Positions 8,398 to 17,227 of a DNA stretch of 64,000 bases are shown here, piece after piece. Position numbers and translations under genes: made by a program. Position 1 is the stretch's first letter, and every line of letters begins with the position of its first letter. Source of the stretch: Alloalcanivorax marinus (GTDB lineage: Bacteria; Pseudomonadota; Gammaproteobacteria; Pseudomonadales; Alcanivoracaceae); contig NZ_JADDOL010000004.1 in NCBI RefSeq assembly GCF_016906305.1, positions 230,139 to 294,138 on the forward strand, read 5' to 3'. The notes under the pieces are model-generated. The model ran no database searches. It was not told the origin of the DNA and saw only the letters and a program-made list of their open reading frames with translations.

Positions 8398-8472
8398 GGT
8401 CGTCTCCCTGGATTCGGAGCGGCCAGCTTGCCCGGTGAAGATGGGGGAATTGTGGGGATTGCGTGTGCGTCG

Positions 8473-9888
8473 TCAGCCGAGGCAAAGCGTAACGCGGACG
8501 CCGTGGTCGAGGTTTTCGACGCGCAGCCAGCCGCCGTGCAGTTCGGCCACTTCGCGGACCATGGCCAGGCCCAGCCCGGAGCTTTTCTCGTGGCCCGGCG
8601 CCGGCAGGGAATAAAACCGTTCACTGACCCGGTCCAGCGCATAGTCCGGAATGCGCGGCCCGTGATTGGTCACGGTGACACCGCCGGTATCGCCGTGCCG
8701 CCAGCCGGCCACCACCAGGGTGGAGCCGGGGTCGGCGAAGCGCAGCCCATTGTCGAGCAGGTTGAACAACGCCAGCCGGGCGGTGTCCGGGTCCACGCGC
8801 AGCACCGCCTCACCCTCCAGCGCCACCGTCAGTGTCTTTTCATCGAGCAGCACCTGGCGGCTGCGGCGCCACTCGTCAAGCAGCGGCGCCAGACCCTGAT
8901 CGCGCCGGGGCGGCAGGCTTTCCAGTTTCTCCAGCCGCGCCAGCGCCAGCATGCGATCCAGCAGATCACTGAGCCGCTGGCTCTCGTGCACCACATTGTC
9001 GGTCAGGCGATGCAGCGCCGGGTCGGCCACTTCCTCGGCGAGAATTTCCCCGGCCCCTCGAATCGCCGCCAGCGGGCTTTTCATTTCGTGGGTGAGCATG
9101 GCGGTGTGATTTTCCAGGCGGGACCGTTCCTCCAGCCCGCGACGCATGGCGGTGACCGCCCGCGCCAGATCGTGAATTTCATCGCGCACCCGGAAGCGCG
9201 GTGGCGCCGGCCGGCCGCCTTCCGCCACCGCCAGCGCATAGGCACGCAGGCGGCCCACCCGGCGGCTGATCCACCAGGCCAGGCCGACGCCCAGCAGCAG
9301 ACACACCGCCAGCGCCATCCAACCGTAGCGGATCAGTCGCGCCTCCGCCTGGGCCACGAACGGCTGAATCGAGGCGCCGGGCTTGCCCAGGGTGACCACG
9401 CCGATCAAGGTGCCGTCGTGACGCACCGGCGCCGCCACGTACAGCACCGAGGAGGTGGGATCGTCCGGGTCGGAGCGGGTGGTGCGGGCGCCGTACTTGC
9501 CCTGCAGGGTCAGCAGCACATCGTTCCACCGCGAGAAATCCTCGCCCTCGTTCAGGCCCTGGGAATCAAAGCGCACCACGCCCCGGGCATCGGTGACGTA
9601 CACATGGGTGTCGGTGCGGTTCTTGTCGAGCCCCCAGATGGTGGCGGCGGGGGCGCGTTCCGCGTAGCGCTGCAGCGCGGCGCGCAAGTCCGGGGTGATG
9701 GTGAGCCGCTGGTCGCGTGCGTCCGAGGCAATGATTTCCGCCAACAGATTGGCGGCGTCCACCAGGGTTTCCTCCGCCGACTGGCGCACCAGCGGCTTGG
9801 CCTCGCCCAGCACCAGGTCCATGGTGAACCAGCTCACCAGCCCCATGACCAGGAAGAAAATCAGCAGCAGCTGGCGGCTCAGCTTCAT
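8473..9888 (-). CDS. creC: Sensor histidine kinase CreC
   Basis: A 471-residue membrane sensor kinase. An N-terminal transmembrane helix (LLLIFFLVMGLVSWF), a periplasmic sensor region, and a second helix near the middle precede a HAMP-like linker, the HisKA phosphoacceptor segment LTHEMKSP and an HATPase domain with the N box NLLDNGLRF. The chosen ATG overlaps the creB stop codon by 4 nt (ATGA), which is typical of translational coupling and preferable to a longer in-frame reading 15 codons upstream. With CreB it forms the two-component system tied in other bacteria to carbon metabolism and beta-lactam response. Confidence 0.92.
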   Translation of the reverse strand: MKLSRQLLLIFFLVMGLVSWFTMDLVLGEAKPLVRQSAEETLVDAANLLAEIIASDARDQRLTITPDLRAALQRYAERAPAATIWGLDKNRTDTHVYVTDARGVVRFDSQGLNEGEDFSRWNDVLLTLQGKYGARTTRSDPDDPTSSVLYVAAPVRHDGTLIGVVTLGKPGASIQPFVAQAEARLIRYGWMALAVCLLLGVGLAWWISRRVGRLRAYALAVAEGGRPAPPRFRVRDEIHDLARAVTAMRRGLEERSRLENHTAMLTHEMKSPLAAIRGAGEILAEEVADPALHRLTDNVVHESQRLSDLLDRMLALARLEKLESLPPRRDQGLAPLLDEWRRSRQVLLDEKTLTVALEGEAVLRVDPDTARLALFNLLDNGLRFADPGSTLVVAGWRHGDTGGVTVTNHGPRIPDYALDRVSERFYSLPAPGHEKSSGLGLAMVREVAELHGGWLRVENLDHGVRVTLCLG

Positions 9889-10553
9889 GGCCGTTCCAAC
9901 ACATAGCCCAGGCCCCGCCGGGTGGCGATCCAACCGTCACCGCCCAGCGGCCGCAGCTTGGCCCGCAGGGTCTTGATATGGGTGTCCACGGCGCGCTCGA
10001 AGCTGTCTTCCTCGCTGCCGCAGATATCCAGCAACCGGGCGCGGCTGAATACCCGGCCCGGGTGACGCACCAGGGCTTCCAGAATCCGATATTCGGAAAG
10101 CGTCAGGGACAGGGGCTGATCGCGGAACCAGGCCCGCGCCGCATCGCCGTCCACGCGCCAGTCCCGCACCGGGGCCCGCGCCGGCGCGGCGCCCTGGCGT
10201 TTGAGGATGGCGCGCACCCGGGCCACCACCTCACGGGGGCTGAACGGCTTGGTGACATAGTCGTCGCCGCCCAGCTCCAGACCCAGGATACGGTCCAGTT
10301 CGTCCTCCCGGGCGGTGAGAAACAGCACCGGCACCTCGCTGTCCCGGCGGATCCGCTTGAGCACCTCGAAACCGTTGAGGTCCGGCAGGCCCACGTCCAG
10401 CACCACCAGCGCCGGCGGGTCCCCTACCAGCACCGCCAGCGCCTGCTCGCCCCGCTCCACATGGGTCACCCGGAAGTGTTCCCTCTGCAGGGCGAAGCTC
10501 AGCGGCTCCGCCACCCTCGGTTCGTCGTCAACGATCAGAATGTGCGCCGTCAC
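9885..10553 (-). CDS. creB: Response regulator CreB
   Basis: A 222-residue OmpR/PhoB-type regulator. The receiver domain has the acidic pair Asp9-Asp10, phosphoacceptor Asp53 (VVLDVGLPD) and the conserved Lys near 104 (VTKPFSPRE). The C-terminal winged-helix DNA-binding domain ends RRGLGYVLERP. It is the first gene of the leftward creBCD operon and is divergent from glcD with about 146 nt between them. creA is not adjacent. Confidence 0.92.
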   Translation of the reverse strand: MTAHILIVDDEPRVAEPLSFALQREHFRVTHVERGEQALAVLVGDPPALVVLDVGLPDLNGFEVLKRIRRDSEVPVLFLTAREDELDRILGLELGGDDYVTKPFSPREVVARVRAILKRQGAAPARAPVRDWRVDGDAARAWFRDQPLSLTLSEYRILEALVRHPGRVFSRARLLDICGSEEDSFERAVDTHIKTLRAKLRPLGGDGWIATRRGLGYVLERP

Positions 10554-10699
10554 GGTGATCCCCGTTGCGAAAACGCGGTCATCATAGCACCGGCGCGACG
10601 CCTTTCGACCAACGTCGACCCGCTCTTGCCGGCACCCCGGGGCCGTTGCACACTGACGGCCGGTCTCCGAGATTCCAATAACATCAGCCCGGCGGAACC

Positions 10700-12193
10700 A
10701 TGCATTACGACGAACGGCTCGACGGGCCCCTGCCCGAGGTGGATAAGGCGGCCCTGCTGGCCCGCCTGCAACGCGCGCTGCCCGATCTGCGCCTGCTGCA
10801 CCGGCGCGAGGACCTGACCCCCTACGAATGCGACGGCCTGTCCGCCTATCGCACCGTGCCCATGCTGGTGGCGCTGCCGGAGACCCTGGCGCAGGTACAG
10901 GCGCTGATGCGCATTGCCAGCGAGGAAGGCGTGCCGGTGGTGGCGCGGGGCGCCGGCACCGGCCTGTCCGGCGGCGCCCTGCCGCTGGAGAAGGGCATTC
11001 TGCTGGTGATGGCGCGCTTCAACCGCATTCTCGAGATCGACGCCGAGGCCGGCACCGCCCGGGTACAGCCCGGCGTGCGCAACCTGGCCATTTCCCAGGC
11101 CGCCGCGCCCTACGGTCTGTACTACGCGCCGGACCCGTCGTCGCAGATCGCCTGTTCCATCGGCGGCAACGTGGCGGAGAACGCCGGCGGCGTGCACTGC
11201 CTGAAATACGGCCTCACCGTGCACAATCTGCTGAAGCTGGAGATCGTCACCGTGGACGGCGAGTGCCTGACGCTCGGCAGCGACGCCCTGGATACGCCGG
11301 GCTTTGATTTGATGGCCCTGTTCACCGGCTCCGAGGGTATGCTCGGCATCGTCACCGAAATCACCGTGAAACTGCTGCCGGCACCGCCCTGCGCCAAGGT
11401 GCTGCTGGCCAGCTTCGACAGCGTGGAGAACGCCGGCCAGGCGGTGGCCGACATCATCGCCGCCGGCGTCATCCCCGGCGGCCTGGAGATGATGGACAAC
11501 CTGGCGCTGTGCGCCGCCGAGGATTTCGCGCACGCTGGTTACCCTCGGGACGCCGCCGCCATTCTGCTGTGCGAACTGGACGGCGTGGAAAGCGACGTGG
11601 ACGAGGACTGCCAGCGGGTGCGTGCGGTGATGGAAAACGCCGGCGCCACCGACATCCGCCAGGCCCGCGACGACGCCGAGCGGCAGCGCTTCTGGGCCGG
11701 CCGCAAGGCGGCCTTTCCGGCGGTGGGGCGCATCTCGCCGGACTATTACTGCATGGACGGCACCATCCCGAAACGGGAGCTGCCCAAGGTGCTGGCCGGC
11801 ATCGAGGCGCTGTCCCGGGAATACGACCTGCGCGTGGCCAACGTCTTCCATGCCGGCGACGGCAATATGCACCCGCTGATTCTGTTCGATGCCAATGATA
11901 GTGACCAGCTGCACCGGGCCGAGGCCCTGGGCGGACGCATCCTGGAGCTGTGCGTGGCGGTGGGCGGCAGCATCACCGGCGAGCACGGCGTGGGCCGCGA
12001 GAAGATCAACCAGATGTGCAGCCAGTTCGACGCCGACGAGATCACCTGCTTCCACGCGGTGAAGGCCGCCTTCGATCCCCAGCGGCTGCTCAATCCCGGC
12101 AAGAACATCCCCACCCTGAACCGCTGCGCGGAGTTCGGCGCCATGCACATTCATCGCGGCGAACTGCCGTTCCCCGAGCTGGAGCGTTTTTGA
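10700..12193 (+). CDS. glcD: Glycolate oxidase FAD subunit GlcD
   Basis: The catalytic FAD subunit of the membrane-associated glycolate oxidase GlcDEF, which oxidises glycolate to glyoxylate and passes electrons toward the quinone pool. The 497-residue product has the FAD-binding PCMH segment GAGTGLSGGALP near residue 95 and the C-terminal signature (HAGDGNMHP, GEHGVGREK, FDPQRLLNPGK). Family length matches (E. coli 499). Its stop codon overlaps the glcE start (TGATG), indicating tight coupling. No glcC regulator gene is adjacent. Confidence 0.95.
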   Translation: MHYDERLDGPLPEVDKAALLARLQRALPDLRLLHRREDLTPYECDGLSAYRTVPMLVALPETLAQVQALMRIASEEGVPVVARGAGTGLSGGALPLEKGILLVMARFNRILEIDAEAGTARVQPGVRNLAISQAAAPYGLYYAPDPSSQIACSIGGNVAENAGGVHCLKYGLTVHNLLKLEIVTVDGECLTLGSDALDTPGFDLMALFTGSEGMLGIVTEITVKLLPAPPCAKVLLASFDSVENAGQAVADIIAAGVIPGGLEMMDNLALCAAEDFAHAGYPRDAAAILLCELDGVESDVDEDCQRVRAVMENAGATDIRQARDDAERQRFWAGRKAAFPAVGRISPDYYCMDGTIPKRELPKVLAGIEALSREYDLRVANVFHAGDGNMHPLILFDANDSDQLHRAEALGGRILELCVAVGGSITGEHGVGREKINQMCSQFDADEITCFHAVKAAFDPQRLLNPGKNIPTLNRCAEFGAMHIHRGELPFPELERF

Positions 12194-13248
12194 TGGGTGA
12201 CCAGTCCGAGGCCCTGCTGGAGCGGGTGCGCGCCGCCCGCGCCGAGCGCCGCCCGCTGTGCCCGCGCGGCACCGGGGGCAAAAGCCACCTGGGCCGGCCG
12301 GTGGACGGCGAGGTGCTGGATACCCTGGGCCACAGCGGCGTGGTCCATTACGACCCCAGCGAGCTGGTGGTCACCGCCCGCGCCGGCACCCGGGTCAGCG
12401 AACTGATCGCTACCCTGGCGGAGCAGGACCAGATGCTGCCGTTCGAGCCGCCCCTGTTCGGCGGCGACGCCAGCGTCGGCGGCATGGTGGCCAGCGGCCT
12501 GGCCGGCCCGCGCCGGCCCTGGGCCGGTTCGGTGCGGGACTTCGTGCTCGGCACCCGGGTGATCACCGGGGAAGGCCAGCACCTGCGCTTCGGCGGCGAG
12601 GTGATGAAGAACGTGGCCGGCTACGACCTGTCCCGGCTGATGGCGGGTAGCTTCGGCTGCCTGGGGCTGATCACGGAAGTGTCGTTCAAGGTGCTACCGC
12701 GCCCGCGCGCCACCCGTTCCCTGCAGCTGCGGCTCACCGGCGAACAGGCCCGGGACAACATCCTGGGCTGGCGCCGCCGCGGCCTGCCCCTGTCCGCCGC
12801 CTGTCACGGCGGCGGGCTGCTGCGAATACGGCTGGAGGGCAACCAGGGCTCGGTGGACGCGGCGGTGGCGGAGATCGGCGGCGAGCCGCTGGAGGACGCG
12901 CACTACTGGGAGAAACTGCGCGACCAGCGGCTGCCGTTCTTCGACGGCGCCAAACCGCTGTGGCGTCTGTCCCTGCCGCCGGCGACGCCGGTGCTGGACC
13001 TGCCCGGTGCCCTGCTCAGCGACTGGGGCGGCGCCCAGCGCTGGCTGAAAAGCGACGCGGACACCGACACCCTGCGGCAACTGGCCGCCAGCGCCGGCGG
13101 CTCCGCCACCCGTTTCAGCGGCGAGGAACCGGAGGACGCGCCGTTTCAGCCGTTGCCGGCGCCCCTGTTGCGCTACCACCAGACGTTGAAGGCCCGCCTG
13201 GACCCGGACCGGATCTTCAATCCGGGCCGGCTCTACGCGGACCTGTAA
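12193..13248 (+). CDS. glcE: Glycolate oxidase FAD-binding subunit GlcE
   Basis: The second FAD-binding subunit of GlcDEF, 351 residues (E. coli 350). It contains the PCMH fold with GGDASVGGMVASGLAGPRRP and the segment GGEVMKNVAGYDLSRLMAGS diagnostic of GlcE, and ends in RIFNPGRLYADL. The ATG shares a base with the glcD stop codon. GlcE is essential for activity in E. coli although the catalytic flavin is attributed to GlcD. Confidence 0.95.
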   Translation: MGDQSEALLERVRAARAERRPLCPRGTGGKSHLGRPVDGEVLDTLGHSGVVHYDPSELVVTARAGTRVSELIATLAEQDQMLPFEPPLFGGDASVGGMVASGLAGPRRPWAGSVRDFVLGTRVITGEGQHLRFGGEVMKNVAGYDLSRLMAGSFGCLGLITEVSFKVLPRPRATRSLQLRLTGEQARDNILGWRRRGLPLSAACHGGGLLRIRLEGNQGSVDAAVAEIGGEPLEDAHYWEKLRDQRLPFFDGAKPLWRLSLPPATPVLDLPGALLSDWGGAQRWLKSDADTDTLRQLAASAGGSATRFSGEEPEDAPFQPLPAPLLRYHQTLKARLDPDRIFNPGRLYADL

Positions 13249-13261
13249 CCGGAGGCCGGCC

Positions 13262-14509
13262 ATGCAAACCCGACTCAGCGACACCGCCCGCCAGCTGCCC
13301 CGCGCCGAGGAGGCGGAATCGATCCTGCGCAGCTGCGTGCACTGCGGCTTCTGCAACGCCACCTGCCCCACCTACCAGCTCACCGGCGACGAACTGGACG
13401 GCCCGCGCGGGCGCATCTATCTGATCAAGGAAATGCTGGAAGGCAACGAACCCGGCGAAGGCACCCAGCAGCATCTGGACGCCTGCCTGAGCTGCCGGGC
13501 CTGCGAAACCACCTGCCCTTCCGGCGTGGACTATCACTCCCTGCTGGACATCGCCCGGCCGGAACTGGAACGCCGGGTGCCCCGTTCGCCACGGGACCGC
13601 CTGCTGCGCCGGGGCCTGCGCGCCCTGATGCCGCGCCCCCGGCTGTTCGCCACGCTGATGGCGCTGGGCCGTCTGGCCCGACCGCTGGCGCCGGCGGCGC
13701 TGAAAGAGAAAATCCCCGCCCGGGTGCCATCAGCGGGCCACTGGCCGAGTGGCGACCACCCACGCCGGGTGGCGCTGCTGGCCGGCTGCGTGCAACCGGC
13801 CCTGTCGCCCAACACCAACGCCGCCACCGCCCGGGTGCTGGACCGCCTGGGCATCGGCGCGGAAGTCTGGTCCGGCGCCGGCTGCTGCGGCGCCGTGGAT
13901 TATCATTTGGGGGGGCATCTCGACGGCCAGGCCACGGGCCTGGCCCGGGCCAAACGCAATATCGACACCTGGATCGCCGCCCTGGACGACGGCGTGGAGG
14001 CGATTATTCCCACCGCCAGCGGCTGCGGTGCCTTTATCAAGGAATACGGCAAGGTGCTGCGGGACGACCCGGCTTACGCCGACAAGGCCCGCCGCGTCAG
14101 CGAGCACACCCGGGACCCGGCGGAATTTCTCGCCGGAGAGGATTTGGAAGCGCTGGCGGTACACGCCGAAGGCCGGCTGGCCTTTCAATGCCCGTGCACC
14201 TTGCAACATGGCCAGCGTCTGGCCGGCGTCACCGAAGGCGTGCTCACCCGCCTGGGCTTCGACCTGACCCCGGTGCCGGACGCCCACCTGTGCTGCGGCT
14301 CCGCCGGCACCTATTCGATCACCCAGCCGGCCCTGGCCCGGCAACTGCGCGACCGCAAACTCGACGCCCTGGAAAGCGGCCAGCCAGATGCCATCGCCAC
14401 CGCCAATATCGGCTGCCAGATGCATCTGGGCGCGGCCGGGCGTACGCCGGTCAGGCATTGGGTCGAGATTCTCGACCAGGCGTTATCCGAGATGCTTGAT
14501 CGCGACTGA
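13262..14509 (+). CDS. glcF: Glycolate oxidase iron-sulfur subunit GlcF
   Basis: A 415-residue Fe-S subunit with two ferredoxin-type motifs in the N-terminal 90 residues (CVHCGFCNATCP and CLSCRACETTCP), each suited to a 4Fe-4S cluster, followed by two CCG domains (GCCGAVDYH and CCGSAGTYS). It links GlcDE to the respiratory chain. GGAGG precedes the ATG. The last codons and the stop lie inside the left arm of a REP-like inverted repeat, so the C-terminal residues (RD) may derive from the inserted element. Confidence 0.95.
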   Translation: MQTRLSDTARQLPRAEEAESILRSCVHCGFCNATCPTYQLTGDELDGPRGRIYLIKEMLEGNEPGEGTQQHLDACLSCRACETTCPSGVDYHSLLDIARPELERRVPRSPRDRLLRRGLRALMPRPRLFATLMALGRLARPLAPAALKEKIPARVPSAGHWPSGDHPRRVALLAGCVQPALSPNTNAATARVLDRLGIGAEVWSGAGCCGAVDYHLGGHLDGQATGLARAKRNIDTWIAALDDGVEAIIPTASGCGAFIKEYGKVLRDDPAYADKARRVSEHTRDPAEFLAGEDLEALAVHAEGRLAFQCPCTLQHGQRLAGVTEGVLTRLGFDLTPVPDAHLCCGSAGTYSITQPALARQLRDRKLDALESGQPDAIATANIGCQMHLGAAGRTPVRHWVEILDQALSEMLDRD

Positions 14510-14581
14510 AGTCGCTCCTACCGCTTCCATTGGACATACGGTGCGTTCGGAGCCGCTGTAGGAGCGACTTCAGTCGCGATC
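14498..14581. repeat. REP-like inverted-repeat pair overlapping the glcF stop
   Basis: Two 23-nt arms (14498-14520 and 14559-14581) are perfect reverse complements around a 38-nt loop. Each arm contains the internal near-palindrome GCGACTGAAGTCGC and the TAGGAGCG end typical of Pseudomonas-type REP sequences, which are mobilised in trans by RAYT (IS200-like) transposases. No RAYT gene is in the window. The left arm supplies the glcF stop codon. Confidence 0.75.
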
Positions 14582-14597
14582 GACGACACCCGGCGCC

Positions 14598-16082
14598 CTA
14601 AACCTCCGGCATGCGATCAAACCACGGCTTCGCCTTCTCCAACTGACCGGCCAGGGCCAGCAGCCGGCCTTCGTCGCCGTGGGCGCCGACGAACTGCACG
14701 CCCATGGGCAGGCCGCTGGCGCACCAGTGCAGGGGCACCGACATGGCCGGCACGCCGGTGAAGTTGGCGAGCTGGGTGAAGGGCACGTACTTCATGTTTT
14801 CCCGGGCCATTTGCTCCACCAGGCCGGACTTCATCACCAGCTTGCCGGCGCGCAGCTTGAGGATCACCTTGAGGGCGTTCTGCTGCCAGGCCGGCGTGGC
14901 GGCGGCACCGATGGCCGCCGGCTGCAGGGCCAGGGTGGGGGTGAGCCAGAAATCATAGCGATCGTGGAAGTCCGCCAGCTGCTGGGCATAGAGCTGGCCG
15001 CGCTGGTAGAAGCCCAGATACTCGTCGGCGCGGGTGGCGTGGCCGAAGGCGGCCATGGCCAGGGTGTCCAGCTCGAAACCTTCGTCGCCGCAACCGGTGA
15101 GTTCCTTGACTCGGGCCACCTCGCCGGCGCACTTGGTGAACCAGATGCCCAGCCAGTCCATGCTCATGGCCATCATGTCCAGGGACGGCGCCGCCTCTTC
15201 CACCTGGTGGCCCAGGTCCTGCAGCAGGCGAGCGGTGTCCTCCACCGCCTTGACCGCCTCCGGGTCCACCGGGGTGCCGATGGGCGAGGTCAGGGAGAAG
15301 CCGATCTTCAGCGGCGCCGGGTCACGGTCCAGTTCGCTGAGGTAGGCGCGGGCCGGCGGCGCGATGCGGAACAGGGCGCCGTGCTCGTCGCCGTGGGTGG
15401 CGTCCAGCAGGGCGGCGGAGTCGCGCACCGAGCGGCTCACCACATGGTTCACGGAAATGCCGTGCAGGGCCTCGGTGAACTCCGGCCCCCAGGGGGTCCG
15501 GCCACGGCCGGGCTTGAGCCCGAACAGGCCGCAGCAGGCGGCGGGAATGCGGATGCTGCCGCCCCCGTCGTTGGCGCCGGCGAACGGCACCACGCCGGCG
15601 GCGGTGAGCGCCGCCGAACCGCCGGAGGAGCCGCCGGGGGTGTGATCCGTGTTCCAGGGGTTGCGGGTGGCGCCGAAGGACTCCGGTTCGGTGACGCCCT
15701 TGGAGCCGAACTCCGGCGTATTGGTGCGGCCGAACGGCACCGCCCCGGCGGCCTTCCAGCGGCGCACCAGTTCCGAGTCGCGGGGGGCGCGAAAATCCAT
15801 CTCCCTGAGCGCCTTGTTACCGGAGTAGGACGGCGCCCCGCCGATTTCCTGGAACAGGTCCTTGACCAGCATCGGCACCCCGGCGAAAGGCCCCTCCAGC
15901 GGCCCGGCCGCGCGTTGCCGGGCTTCCTCATAGAGCGGAATGATCAGGCCGTTGAGCTTCGGATTCACCGCCTCTGCCCGCTGGATCGCCGCCTCCAGTA
16001 CTTCCCCGGCGGACACCTCCCCCTTGGCCACCAACTCCGCCAACCCCAGACCGTCATGGCGCCGGTATTCTTCAAATTTCAT
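14598..16082 (-). CDS. Amidase-signature family hydrolase
   Basis: A 494-residue cytosolic amidase of the amidase-signature superfamily, using a Ser-cisSer-Lys triad. Lys74 lies in PMLVKDLF, the cis-Ser is Ser153 in GGSSGGSA, and the nucleophile is Ser176 in GGGSIRIP. Length and C-terminal region (PFTQLANFTGVPAMSVPL) fit the broad group that includes aryl amidases and 6-aminohexanoate-cyclic-dimer hydrolases. It is not GatA, since there is no gatCAB context. Substrate unknown. The gene is monocistronic and bracketed by two REP-like elements, one after each end. Confidence 0.88.
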   Translation of the reverse strand: MKFEEYRRHDGLGLAELVAKGEVSAGEVLEAAIQRAEAVNPKLNGLIIPLYEEARQRAAGPLEGPFAGVPMLVKDLFQEIGGAPSYSGNKALREMDFRAPRDSELVRRWKAAGAVPFGRTNTPEFGSKGVTEPESFGATRNPWNTDHTPGGSSGGSAALTAAGVVPFAGANDGGGSIRIPAACCGLFGLKPGRGRTPWGPEFTEALHGISVNHVVSRSVRDSAALLDATHGDEHGALFRIAPPARAYLSELDRDPAPLKIGFSLTSPIGTPVDPEAVKAVEDTARLLQDLGHQVEEAAPSLDMMAMSMDWLGIWFTKCAGEVARVKELTGCGDEGFELDTLAMAAFGHATRADEYLGFYQRGQLYAQQLADFHDRYDFWLTPTLALQPAAIGAAATPAWQQNALKVILKLRAGKLVMKSGLVEQMARENMKYVPFTQLANFTGVPAMSVPLHWCASGLPMGVQFVGAHGDEGRLLALAGQLEKAKPWFDRMPEV

Positions 16083-16101
16083 GATGGTATCCTTGTTGTT
16101 T

Positions 16102-16160
16102 GTAGGAGCGGCTTCAGCCGCGATAACAGCGTTGATGATCGCGGCTGAAGCCGCTCCTAC
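16102..16160. repeat. REP-like inverted-repeat pair upstream of the amidase
   Basis: Two perfect 23-nt complementary arms (16102-16124 and 16138-16160) around a 13-nt spacer, with the internal palindrome GCGGCTTCAGCCGC in each. The sequence class is the same as the element at the glcF end, differing at the palindrome centre. It lies between the divergent amidase and oxidoreductase genes, where it could affect transcript stability of either. Confidence 0.8.
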
Positions 16161-16203
16161 GGTGCCACAATCCCCCCACGAAGCACATCAGCCCGGAGGC
16201 CCC

Positions 16204-17214
16204 ATGAAAGCAGTCGGCTTCAATCAACCCCGCGCCATCGAGGACGTGCACGCCCTGGAAGACATCGAACTGGACCAGCCCACCCCCGGCCCCCGGGATC
16301 TGCTGGTCGCCGTGGAGGCGGTGTCGGTGAACCCGGTGGACACCAAGGTCCGGCAGCGACCGCTGGCGGAAAAAGGCTACAAAGTCCTGGGCTTCGACGC
16401 CGCCGGCCGGGTCGAGGCGGTGGGTGCCGAGGTGCGCGGCTTTCTGCCCGGCGACCGGGTCTGGTACGCCGGCGCCATGCAGCGCCCGGGCTCCAACGCG
16501 CAGTACCAGTGCGTGGACGAACGCATCGTCGCCAAGGCACCGGAAAGCCTGGGCCTGCAGGAGGCGGCGGCGCTGCCGCTGACCACCCTGACCGCCTGGG
16601 AGGCCCTGGAAGACCAGCTCGGCCTGACCCCGCAAAACGCCGACGGCAAAACCCTGCTGATCGTGGGCGGCGCCGGCGGCGTGGGCTCCATCGCCGCGCA
16701 GCTGGCGGCGCGCCACTTCGGCATGACGGTGATCGCCACCGCCGGCCGGGAGCGCTCCGCCGACTGGTGCCGGGCCATGGGCGCCCACCACACCATCGAC
16801 TACCGCAAGGGCCTGGTGGCACCGCTCAAGGCCCTGGGCATCGAGCAGGTGGACGCCATCCTGCTGGCCCAGGAGCCGGACGGCTACTGGAACGACGTCT
16901 GTGAACTGGTGGCGCCCCTGGGCGGCATCGTCTCCATCGTCGACGCCCGCGGGCCGCTGGACACCAACCCGCTGAAGCCCAAGAGCGCGCGCTTCGCCTG
17001 GGAGTTCATGTTCACCCGGGCCCTGTTCGGCGTGGCCATGGAACGCCAGGGCGAGATTCTCAGCCAGGCGGCGAAGCTGCTGGACGAAGGCGTGCTGGAA
17101 ACCACCCTGGCGGAAACCCTGGGGCCGATCAACGCCAGCAACCTGAAGGAAGCCCACCGCCGCATCGAGGGCGGCGGCACCATCGGCAAGCTGGTGCTGG
17201 CCGGCTGGGACTGA
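16204..17214 (+). CDS. Zinc-free MDR/quinone-oxidoreductase-like dehydrogenase
   Basis: A 336-residue medium-chain dehydrogenase/reductase. The N-terminal catalytic domain (MKAVGFNQPRAIED, EAVSVNPVDTKVRQR) is followed by a Rossmann domain with LLIVGGAGGVGSIAAQLA. The cysteine cluster of zinc alcohol dehydrogenases is absent, as in the quinone oxidoreductase and zinc-binding-ADH-like (adh_fam_1) proteins. It probably reduces quinones or enals with NADPH; the substrate is not known. The ATG follows the REP element by about 43 nt. Confidence 0.85.
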   Translation: MKAVGFNQPRAIEDVHALEDIELDQPTPGPRDLLVAVEAVSVNPVDTKVRQRPLAEKGYKVLGFDAAGRVEAVGAEVRGFLPGDRVWYAGAMQRPGSNAQYQCVDERIVAKAPESLGLQEAAALPLTTLTAWEALEDQLGLTPQNADGKTLLIVGGAGGVGSIAAQLAARHFGMTVIATAGRERSADWCRAMGAHHTIDYRKGLVAPLKALGIEQVDAILLAQEPDGYWNDVCELVAPLGGIVSIVDARGPLDTNPLKPKSARFAWEFMFTRALFGVAMERQGEILSQAAKLLDEGVLETTLAETLGPINASNLKEAHRRIEGGGTIGKLVLAGWD

Positions 17215-17227
17215 TCACACCGTCCGC

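Noticed and set aside
14498..16160. Insertion sequence or composite transposon around the amidase
   Set aside because: Only REP-like palindromes are present; there is no transposase gene, target duplication or longer terminal repeat.
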